Below are positions 12,201 through 24,200 of a stretch of 64,000 nucleotides of DNA, in pieces (the stretch's first letter is position 1; each line of letters starts with the position of its first letter). The translations under genes were made by a program, and so were the position numbers. The notes beneath the pieces are model-generated. The model searched no databases, was not told where the DNA came from, and saw only the letters and a program-made list of their open reading frames with translations. The stretch is from Patagioenas fasciata. Lineage: Eukaryota; Chordata; Aves; Columbiformes; Columbidae. Location: positions 64,541,501-64,605,500 of the forward strand of contig NC_092520.1 in assembly GCF_037038585.1 (NCBI RefSeq), read 5' to 3'.

Positions 12201-15200
12201 TAGTATTTAAAAAAATAACTTCTACTGTGAGCTTTCTCAAAGGATGGTGATTATAAACATATATAATGCTATAGATCTTTCACTTTAGACCTTTATATTC
12301 TGATCTTCAAAAATACTTAACTGAAAAGCTTAGGGTGTTTCTTCTTAAAGTCTTTTTGTCTGATTAAAATGGCTCAAGGCACTCTATACCACTTCTGCTG
12401 TTTTTGCTATAATGTTAACTTCTGTGGTGGGTAAAGAGTACCTACACAGAGAAAGGTGTAGTCGAAGGTGTCACTGGTTTTAATTAGAAGGATATTGAGC
12501 TGTCTGTTAAAAAACAGTACATGTATACTGTAAGAGCTTAGGACACAAAATAGCCAGGTGGTTGTAAACTTTTTCTGCTTGTGTTTTAAGAATATGTTAT
12601 TTATTAAATCAACAATGTAATGTTTGGCAAAAACTGTGCCACAAACAGTGCCATTACATTAGTGACAGGTTTGTGACAAAATGTGAGTGGTAGCAGCAGA
12701 GACTTCTGGTATGATTTCTTTCATCTTTAACAATAAATGTCTGTCTTTGTAAATTTAATAAAAGTTGCTTTCTTTAACAGGCTGGACTAATTGAAGCCAA
12801 TGGAGAGCTTAAGGTGTTCATAGACCAAAACCTAAGTCCTGGAAAAGGTAAGAACGCAATGTTTAGTAAGACTCTCCATTTCTGAGTTTTCAGTATTTAT
12901 GCTGATTACTGGTTTTAAGCTGCTTTCTTAGCATAGTTTTTGTAAAGCTTTTCTTAAATTATATAATCAACAAGCAAACTGGAGATTTTCTGTGGTTTAT
13001 TATTGCCTCTAAAAGGCATGTGAAGTTCAGTGATGGCTTGTCATCTCATATATGATCTTCTCGTTAGTATACCAGGATGGTCTAAAACATCTTTTGGGGC
13101 CCTGTGTTTTACCAAATGAGGAAAATGCAGGAGTGTAGCTGTTTAAAATGCGTTATGACAGTTTTTACGATAGTGCATCCACACTAGTGCAAGCCTATCT
13201 GAAATAATATTTTGAGCAGAACTCTTTGGGACTTGCAGATAACAGCTGTACATTTATCATAGTGTAATGTAATCAAGCAATTTAATAAAACACAGGGTAT
13301 AAGCTTGAATTTGATATATATAAGCTCAAAAACTGAGAATATCTAAACATCTGGGGAGTTGTGTGCTGCACTTTACAATAGCATAGTCGGGGAGAAAAAA
13401 CAGGAGCACCACTGAGTTTGTCGTCTGCAGTTCTGGACAGCTATATGATATAACCTCTTCTGTAAACTGGTTCTGCTGTATGTGAAAATTAGATTTGTGT
13501 CCCCTGTATTCTTAGGGGAGGGCTGTTTCCATAGTGAGACTGTAGAACTACTCTCTGACTTCCAGTTAAGTGTATTCTTGCCAGTTCATGCATTTTGCTG
13601 GTGGCAGTGTTATTTTTCAGCTTAATAGTTTTCTCCAGTGTGTTTACCTACTCTTTATTAACAACAATTGTGTATCTTTAAGTCTTTAGTTTGACAGGCC
13701 AACTAGCCCTTGTTTCCTAGATTCCTTATCAGATGAGCTCTTTGTCCTCTGGATTTTTCTTAGGGTCATAAAGAATGAGCCTATTTGATTGCTTTCATCA
13801 GCTTTAATGAACAATGACCCAAAGTAGTATATATGACTCCAAGCGAAGCGGCAGTGGTATTTGTATGGAGGTATCAATAATTTTTCATTCACAACCATCT
13901 CACAACATATTTTGGTGAAATGGCCATTTTCCTTTATTGCTTCCAAATGATGATGGTCTGGTTTATTCCTGTGTGTGACAGATGGTGTGCTTCCATAGCC
14001 TGTACTAAGTAGGGTGAAATTTATTAGGTCAGAGTCACTTACTTGTCTGATGCTCTTTGTAAACCTCACTGTTGACAAATCTATGGTCTTTATGCACTGT
14101 TGGATTACACTAGTACTCCCAGATTAACCTGTAGTCCAGTTCAGGTGAAGTCCATTTAGTATTCTTGCTCTAGTCTTTTATATACCATTTCAGGAAACCT
14201 CTTCGAGAATTCATTTGCACAACTTCTAATTTCTGTCACCATCAATTTAACTAACAGTTTTTCTAGGTACATCAAGTATTTCAAGGGAATCTCAATAGCT
14301 TCTCTCTTTGACCTTTACTTGTCTAAAAATATATATTGCTTTAAAAAAGGGGCTGTCTGATTAATCTGCCACTATGTACTTGATGGAGAAGGCACTAAGG
14401 GTTGAATAACTGACACTTACTAACTTATCCATATGTTACACACTCCTGGACAACAAAAGTGTGCAGGTAGATTACCTGATCCTTAACAGCTATACCATTT
14501 TCCCTACCCTCTGTGGGCAGTAAACCAGATGTTTTTGTTTGGGACGTTTTACACTCACATAGCGTCTGTGTCTAGACTTTGTTACAGTCAGTGGTGAGCT
14601 AGTCAAAACAGTGCAGTCTAGACAGCAAGTATTGGAAATGTGAATCTCCCATTATTACGTAGCTCTTAAAGTAGAACTGGGCACAACAGAGGCCGTTTCA
14701 TTGCTTGTAGAATTTCTCAAATAAATTCAAGTGAGTAAATAGTTTATCATAGGCTTGCAGCTCCTCTGGTTTTACTGTCTGTGTATACCACCATAAATAA
14801 AACATGCAAACTAAGCTATCCTCAATTTGTAAAGGTAATGGACAGCAGCTAATTCTTAATATTGAGAAGAAACTGTTTCTCTTGCCTCGATTGTTTTACG
14901 TTTCTTGCCTCTAGCTTGTTTGTGTTTTATATACAGGCTCTGTTGCCTTAATAGCTTAAAGTAACATACTTTGTCACTATAATATTCAGATATGTATCAG
15001 AATTCTGGTACTTATTTTCCTTTGCCACTTTTTAATAATTTTTAGGTTTTTGTCCAGACTTTTAATGTTGCAATTTTAAATGTAACAACTCCATACAAAA
15101 GTACTATGTGCTTTCAAAAAGTAACTGTCTGCTTTACATCCCATTATATCTGCGGTGATGAGGAATGACGCATACAGATGCAGACAGAGACACATAGACA

Positions 15201-18200
15201 CAGAGTTCTTGTTACCAGCGAGAGCAGAGCCAGACAGAGCTGAGCTGACTTTTATTAACAGTTCTCAATTTACAGGTTTACAGATACGCACCTGGACCAA
15301 GAGGTTAGACAGGATGTTTTTTCAAAAAAAATTTGTTGCAAACACACCACACTCATGTTGTGACTCTTTTCAGTCACGTTCCTATGCATACCTTGTGGGC
15401 AGCATTCTGACCCACTCATGCACACATCCAGGCCCAACATTCACACATCATATGTATGAGGGTGGTTTTGTGACCCGAGATATCATTCTCAGTGTCCTGG
15501 GCTATCACTCCTGACAGTCGTAAAACACATACTTCTGTATAACCTGTCCAAGGTCCTTTAACTGGAACCACACGTCCTGCCATTCCCACAATATCAAAAA
15601 GTCTAATCCTCTGATGTCTTGCTAAATTTGTGCAAAATTTCTTGTTATTTCACAATGGAGAGGATTCAGTCCATAGCAATAGATAAAAACACAGAGTAAG
15701 CTTTCCAGAGGGTAGCAGTTTATCTGGTGTGCTTCTTAGGATTAACTGAAGGACATCAGGAAAGAACCTTTCTATTTTTCTCTCATGGTCATCATTAAAA
15801 GTGTGTTTTTTACTCTTTTTTTTTTTTTTTCTTTTCCTCTTCAAATTTGTATTTCTTAGAAGGAAGAAGTCTTTTCTGGAAATTGTAAGGCAATCACACT
15901 AAATGTTTGAGAATACATTGCATTATTGATACAGGATCAAATCTCCTTACTCTGTCAGTTGAGTGGTTTGCTTAGCCCAATCCGTTAACGCAAGAATCTG
16001 ATGACTTTTTGAAGTTCATTCCCTTTATACTTTCACGGCACTCAAGGTCATTGGATTAATAATATTGGAGGGTGCATTCCAGCAACTTTGAGAAATACAG
16101 CAAATTAAGAGTGCCACCTCAACAACAAAGTTGGGAGAACTTGCTTCATTTTCCACATGTTGCCAGCTAGGTGTGAAGGGAGGAGGACCTCAGGTGTCAG
16201 AGAAGTAAAGGTATTATGGGAGTAGTAGAGGACAAAAAATTACTTATCCACTGGGTTATAAGGACAAGAGTGCAAAACTGTGATTTGGGAGAAAGAGAGC
16301 AGAATATTTTTCTTAAAATGGTTCTGTAACATGTCACTAAAGGTCTGTTAGGTGAGTACGGGACTAAGTAGTAGGTATATGAATCAGCTATAAAAGATAG
16401 CAAAGGTTAACCCTTCTGGCCAAAACAAGTTATTATGCAACAGTTCTTGCAGCCTGCACAGCTTCTGCTGCACAGAATAGCGTGTGAATGGACTTAATGT
16501 AAACTTTCAGTCTGGACTGGCAGAAAACTGAGTACCATGAATAGGTCATTTTTAGACTGAGTTTTGTTAGGGTATGTAGCTGTTTTTTCTTAGATAAATA
16601 ATGAAAAGGGAGTATCAATCATCTTGTGATGTTGAACAGTTACGTTGCACATCATCTTGCTCAAAAAGTCCTAAAGCTATAGAATCTGGGAGAGAGAGGG
16701 TGTGTTAGGGAATTACCTCTGTATGCAAGTCCTGTCCTTACATGTTTCTCCTGGTTATCCACTAATATGAATTGTCAGAAACAGATTGCAAATCTAGACA
16801 TATTTTTTACTTCAGTCTAATTCAGTTTGGAGAGACTGGTCTCAACCATGAACTCCAGATTAGGATTTTTGTTTTTAAACGGAGAGTGACTTTATTTAAG
16901 AAAATAAAATCGGAAAAAGAAAAAAAGCACGTAATTTTGACTGAATTGATCATGCACATAAATTCTAGAAAATGCTCTAAAAAAGTCTTTCTTCAAAAAC
17001 ATCTTTATTGTGGAATAAGAGGATATTCGCCTTTATATGTGGTTTAAATGAGCTGGAGGGTTGTATTTCCTCCAGTGCTTGTGTAACCACCAGAATAAGT
17101 TGAGTGTAAATTCACCTGTGTTCTTTGATATCCCTGTGCATTTCCATTACTGGAGTGTAACACTGTATTTAGCCCTGAAGAAACAGCGTTCCATGGAGCT
17201 GCCTGAGCAAGGTACAGGTTTTCCCTTGTATTAAGATGGCACCATTAGTACTACTCACCAGAGAAATCTTCTCTGCCTGCTTTTGTTACTTCAATACAGA
17301 GAATTTAGTCTAGAATGCTAATTCTTACAGCTGAATCTTGGGAAAGCATCAGTGAAGCAACAGACCATTTCTGTCAACCTGTTTGATATAAGGCCATATC
17401 GATTCCTAGATCTTACAAATGTTTCAGAAAAATACTATCTAATTAACTTTCTTCTTGATGCAAATACATATGTTTGGGATAAATTCGTTTCCTGTTTGAG
17501 TATGTGCCAGTCCTTAGATGAGGAAACTTGAGTAATGCAGGTTTTCAGTGTGTTTGGCTCCAAGGTGGTGCTGCTGAAAAGCTCTAACTTCTCCTGGAAG
17601 GACATGGGGTATTTACATCTTAGTGCAGCTTTCCTGTTAAGTGCAAGGTCTGCTGAGTCTGTAGTCTGGTAGGGTTTAAGTGGCAGAAATCCACAGATTT
17701 GGTCTAGAGTGGTTTGATACAAGCATGACTGTGAAAGGTTTGGTGTACTTGGTAACCAGGAAGGTGGTTTTCTGATATAAATGTTCGGGACAGAAGTAGC
17801 AATGTAATGTGCAGGGAGTGAGAAGGGAGGATTTTTGTTTCAGGAGATCCTGAGTAATGTCAGGTGGTTTCAGAATGTAGCTTTGTGAGTCAGTTAACGT
17901 GCACAGCAAAAGGTAGTTGTATATCCAGATGTCCTCTCACTGATGAACTCTCATGAAGCTACTTGGTTTTATATCTGCCAGTTGCCCTGTGCCGTTGTAT
18001 TTACTGTCAGCTTCAATTATGACATTGTGGAGGAATGCTAAAAGCCATTGGAAGCAGTTGCAAGTTTCCTTGGCTCATTCCAAAATATCCAGTTGCAATT
18101 TTTCCCTAATGCCTCAATTGCTGAGAACATCACTACACAAGGCCCTTTCCTTTGCTTGTTACCCTAGATTCAGTAATGGGTTTTGTAGAAATTGTGCCTA

Positions 18201-21200
18201 AATCGATCTAGTAAACCCTCAAATTATAATCAGAAGCAACATTTATAAAAATTTCAAAGGTGACGTGATGAAAGACTGTAAGGGCACCCAAACTGTGATG
18301 TATAACTATTGCTTTTCTGGCAATCATAAAAAGAAAACATTGCTTTATCAAAGGCAAAGTAAGAGAGCAGTTTAATTGTGGAGTAAAATTCCAAGTTGAC
18401 TTGATGGTAATTGCTTACTTCTTGCATACCTTGATTACGAGGCAAGGATAACCTCATTTGGATATTTTGATTGTTATTTTAGTTTCTTTCCATTCTGGGA
18501 TTAAAAAAAAAAATGTTGATTCCTAGCTTTGTTTTGGTGTATCCACTAGCTGACGGCTTAAACCTGAAATTGCTAAAATTCACTCTGAACATGGACTTTG
18601 AGTGATAATAATAATGAGAATTAATTTTGAGGATTAGAAAATACTTGTGGGTTGGAGGGATGGAAAGAAATTTGAATAGGCACTGAACCACTAAAACTTC
18701 CTTATGAGTTTGTGTCTTCTAATAGTTACTAGGCAGTGAACTTTAGAGACTTAGAAAATTTGCTGTTCAGGGAGGCTGCATTTTGAAGAAAACTGCCACT
18801 TTCTGGTCCCTTGTTATAGTAAAATTAGTGTTGATATTTAAGGATTAGATAGAACACGGTTGAATTCTGCTCTTGCCTCTTGCTTGTGAAGATACTTGAA
18901 AGAAATTATCTCCTTCAAATAAGTTCAGGGGCAAAGATAACCAATGATATTTAATATTGTATTGAAATTAAAGCTCTTAAATTAATTTTAAAATTACTGA
19001 GAAAGAAAATTTGGATCTCCTGTCGTGCCAGTAGATGGCACTACTGGTACGCGACCAGAAAATACTTGTTAAAAGACATCTTTAGCGCCTTTAATCTCTT
19101 ACACTTTAAAATATGGTTTCACATTTTTTGGACAAAACTTGTTTTTATTTCAGATTTGGTAATAGAAAAAAATTAAAGTCAAATGTGTAAATTTTTAAGG
19201 TGTATTGAGACTCTTAACATTTCAACAATGCCTAACTGTAAGATTACCTTACTCTTTTTATTTATATGACAAGAAACTTCTGCAGTGTAATCATATTGTT
19301 AATTCTATTTGCGAAATCAAACTCTTCCTGATTTTTGGCAGTGAGTGGAATTGTTCCTCTAGAACAGAAGTAGGGACCTGTTTCAGGGCCCATTATTCAT
19401 ATTTCAGCAAACAGATATCTGAACCTTGTTTATGAAATGCTTCTGTATTATTGCAGGTGAGGTAATTTCAAACAGTTATTTTTATTATCTAAAGTCAAGC
19501 TCAAGAAGTAAAACTCTTGGAAATAGGAATGGTATTTGGAAAAGTCTGAAAAGACTTTTTAAAATCCTAAAGGCACATTACACAGTTTCCTAGTCATATC
19601 GAAGTATTATAAGAATCATACCTTTTATGCATATTCTTATACATATTATTTTATACATATTCTGTATATTTATGTAATCTGATTATCTAATCAAGTTGGT
19701 GCTTTGTGGTAAAGAGTGATTTTTCTCCTAAGTGGTGTGGCCTGGATAAAAGACACTTTAAATGGCACCTTTAAACTAATGTTTTGATCTTAGCTGTGTC
19801 TTCAAGACTCCTCTTGGAGGAAAGCAAGGATTCAAGCTTAGTGACTTAGGGTCAGTTTTGTAAAGCAAAATGCACTGAAAACACTATAAACAGTTTTAAG
19901 GGAATTGCTTGGTATTTGATTTCTTACGAGCTGTGGAAGTTTCTGTGGTAGCAGAGAAACCGTGTGAAAGTGGGCAACTGAAACTTGCAAATGGGATAAA
20001 ATGCTTTGAGGCATATTGCTGTCAGTTTTATTGACAGAAACCCCCAAAAATGATAGAATGGTAATTAAAATTAATGACAGATGGTTTAGATGTAGCTCAT
20101 CGTGTAGGTCTTGCATTTTGTGTATGTATTTTTTTTTTTCATACTGGAAACAAATGCATTGCCTTGAACAGAATTTAAAAAAAAAAAAAAAGTTGGAAAG
20201 CTTCTATAAACCTCCAGTTCTGAATTATTTCAGACTATAGTTTCTGTTTGCAGGACATGCAGATTCTTTGCTCTTAATTTACTAGGGAGCAAGGCACTAC
20301 TAATAGCATATTGAGCTGTCAGCTGCATTTAAAGACTAGTTTTAGTTTGCATTTTGTTATTTAGGATTTTGTCTGTTCTAAGCAGTTGGTTTGATGGGCA
20401 AGTTTGGAGCTGGAATTAGCTTTGTCTGTATTTACTTTACAAAATAGTGACAGTATGGAATTTTGCTAATGGTGTTGGTGTAGAATTCCCAGTCATTCTC
20501 CTGCTATCTCTTTAGTCACCAAAAAAAAATAATCCACATATGGAAGACTGCCAAAACTGAACCTACAACGTTTTCCAGATAATCGTAATTTTCATATGGT
20601 CATATATCAGTCATTTGCATCTCAAGCAGTACAGGTACTCTGGCTTTGTATAAATTCTGTTCCTATGAACTTTTTTGTAAAAATTCCCAAAATAAGGATT
20701 GTAGTATTCCAGATGGCACTTGGCCTTCTCAGAAGTGACAGTCACAGTGGAATCTTGTGTCTGTGTCACTTCATTAAATTTTGTTCATGGAGAGTTTCAC
20801 TGGACTTTTTTGGTCTCCTGAAAGAGACCCATTGGGCTCTTCAACTGATACCCTCTTAGTTATGAGTTTACCAGGTTGTTGATAGTAATGTTATCTTCTT
20901 GAGAGCATAAGTCATATTTGAATTGTATTCAGACTGGCTTAATAGTATTGCTGCATTTGAGTTCTATAGCTGTTGTTAAGCTAGATACCAGCTGCTCTGT
21001 TAAAATCATCAATTTCAAAGCTTATGTAATTAAGACAAAATGTAGAGTAAGCAGTTGTACTGCAAAATGTCATCTGCAAGGTTAAATCTTCTTTAGGCTT
21101 TCCTTAAAATAACCCTTTGCTTAACTGCTAACCTTTGATCATGTATTTACTTACAAACTGGTCTGCTGGTAGAGGTTGGTTGAGATTGTTATAGGAGACG

Positions 21201-24200
21201 GTATGAGTTACTTCACGTTCTGACAAACCACTCTCTTCTCACTGTGCATGTTCTTTTGGGGATGGTAGTAATCAAGAAGCTGCTTGCAAAATCAACTTCT
21301 TCCCAAATCTGGTTCCACCATATATGATATTGCTTCTATGCTAGAAGACAGACTGATAAGTCTCTGTGTGTTTGAAACTGCATTGTCAGAAAACTGACTT
21401 GTTTTTCTGTTGACTGTTGTGTCACTTCTGTTGCTCTTTCTGGCAAGTAAAGAAAACATATATACAGAATGCACCAGAAAATTAATGGGATTTCTGTTCC
21501 TGAGGCAAGGTGTGCCTCAGCCCCTCTTTGATTTGAAATATGGAAGTCACTACTGTTTCAGGAACTGGAGCAGTCAACTTTTAGAGAGATGTACTGCTTT
21601 GTCTGCAGGGAGTGCTCCTTTCCCTAATTTTACATGTACTGTCTTTTGCTGTGACATCTCGAGTAATTAAAAATGTTCATAATTGGCTGTATTGCTAGTC
21701 TGTCTTAGTGCTAAAATTTTGCAAGAGAATCCTTTTTGGTAAAACTCTTTTGAGTTTGTTTTCATATGTAAGCAAAAGTCCATTTAAAGAGTTCTCCCCT
21801 AAATGCAATCAACAACCAAAGAAGGCTACATACTAGGAATTAAGAGAGCACTTACCTGAAACTGTTTGTAGGCAGATAAATAGCAGATTTTGTTAAAAGG
21901 TGCTGCTGGTCTTGCTGTGCAAGTTTTATACAACATTACTGTTTGATCGCATCTGTATCATTATCTTCTATTTGGAGGCATTCCGGAACTCCATCATGAT
22001 GAAGTTTCAGTTGCCTTTAGGTTTAATGATTGCTTATAAGTTGCTAAGACTAGTCTTCTAAACTAATGTTTGGGAGACTGAGAATTTAAGCAGAAGTTAT
22101 GTAGTTCTGTATATTTTTTTCCTGCTTTACATGGCCTTTTCCCATGATTTTTGAAGTCTTTGGAAGAAGAAGAGAAAAAGAAGTGTCAGGAACTAGCAGT
22201 ATTAATAATGTGTTTGTTTTGAAAAGGAAGAAGAGCTGGTGCCAGGGAAGCTGTTTGCAAACTTGCGATTTAATTTTTGCATGCTACTGTGCACACCATA
22301 TGTTGGTCACAAAGTACAGGACTATTTGGATCGCAGTGATTGCTGTAGGAATAACGGTAATTAACAAATGATTAGTAAAATTCCTTTGAGAAACTGAGCT
22401 GTCAGTCACTTGTAAAGCTAAGATAATAGAATTATTTCTGCTTGTATGCTTAACAAACAAACAGAAAACGCACGTGCACAAAACCATGATGAAACCAGAG
22501 CATTATGAGCTTTTGATGAAAAATGCGGGCGGATATGAAAAAAATGTTTGCAGAACAGATAAATGAGAAAACAGGAGGATTCACGTGGGCAGAGACAAAT
22601 TGAAAATACCCTTTCTTAAACAAAACACCTCCCTTATTTATTTCTTTTTTTTTTTCCTATTGTTGAGCAGTTATGCTCTTTCCTGTTTAGTATGATATCT
22701 TTTATAGATTGACTTTGCTTCGAACTGTGAAGTGTATGTTACTGTTCTCACAGTTACATTTGCATTTCCTTGCCGGTCCGTTCTGTAGACACAGACACAC
22801 CTTGCAGTTCCTGTATAGAGCCAAATTGGTTCCGTTGTATGGATTAACTGTGGCGCAGCACTAGAGGCAGTGTTAATGTAATTAAGAAGTGTAAATGGTA
22901 TGTACTCTTCACACAGATGTTTTAGCTGCAAGATACCTGTTTGTATGCATAGAATTGAATTAATAATATGTGGATGCTGGAGGCTATCTAATCTAACCTT
23001 ACAAACAAAGCAGGGCCAGCTTCAAAGCACAAAGCCTTCAGTAGCTGGATTTTTCTGTGTATCTCCAGGGAACCTCCTACACAACCTGTTGCTGCACTTT
23101 ATCTTTCTCATTGTGATTTTTTTATTTCCTCATGTCTGGTTGGAATTTGCTGTGCAGCAACTTGTGACTGTTGCCTCTTTTACTTTTTTTGTGTCCTCTG
23201 TCATCTCTATAACTCTCCATGTGATAGTTGAAGGCAGTGATAAGATTTCCACGAATAATATCACTTGCTCCACATTAATCTTCTCTTCCATAGGCTGCAC
23301 ACACCAGCTTCTCCTTATACATCATATGCTTTAGTACCCTGGGAAAATTAGTGTCTTTCTGCTGACGCTCTCATGTTTGTTAATGCTTTTCTTGCACTCT
23401 GAGCCCCAAAACTGAACAGAATAATGCAGGTACAGGTTTAAGAATGTTGGAGTAAAGGGATATAATAATTTATTGCTGTACTGTTACAAATGCAGCCCAG
23501 GATGTGGTTAGGTCTTCATGAGCATAGGGGCGTACTTCTGGATCACATTCATCTTGTTGTCTGCCTGGATCCCTGCGTCCTTTTCTGCACGTCAACTTCC
23601 TAACCACTCAAACCCTCACCTCTGCTGTTGCCTGGAGTTACGCTATCTCAAATGCAAGATATTTGCATTTGTCTTTGACTGCTTAAACGTTTTTAAGAAA
23701 CTATACAATCACATAAAAAATTCTTTTCAAACATACCAGAAGAACAAAGTCTTCAAGTACATCTGAAGAGTAGATAGATGATCACGATGATTAGGGAGAG
23801 TCTTATGGCAATACTGTTCTTTATGATGTTGTCCTACTGAAGTAGTGCTAGAAGTTGTTGTCTTAACCATTCACGTTATCAAGTTTATCCTAAAAGTCAT
23901 TATGGCCAGATAATTATCTACCTGTGAATTCTTAAAGGACCTAGCAATGGTACTTCCGTCCTACTAACTCAGTGTATATGTAATTCATATAGTACCAGAA
24001 GGACAGAAAGCAACATGCACTGCATCAATTTTTGAAGGACTCAGGTAACTGCAGATGATTAAGTCAGACTTGTGTTGGGGAAATCAGCTGAGTGCGTAAC
24101 AAAGAAGTAGTAGACATATGGATAAATGTGATAATGGGCAGAAGTTAACAAGGTATTTCTAGAGGGATGGGGGAAAAGGGAAGTTAGGAAGTTATGTCTT

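Larger units (their letters stand above)
299..12780 (+). other. TFDP1: TFDP1 intron after the ATG exon (12.5 kb)
   Basis: AT-rich, with GT-AG ends. No CR1 copy was recognised here. Contents noted: a GC-rich block at about 2360-2535, a T/G-rich low-complexity run at 2937-2998, pyrimidine-rich stretches at about 8120-8560 and 11545-11830, a 20-bp tandem duplication at 11247-11286, and a small hairpin at 12614-12660. Reading frames up to 142 codons occur but none resembles a protein I know. Confidence 0.8.

Noticed and set aside
22900-23334. 144-codon plus-strand open frame with hydrophobic stretches resembling membrane segments
   Set aside because: It is antisense to an old CR1 3' region. The T-rich decay creates the apparent hydrophobicity.
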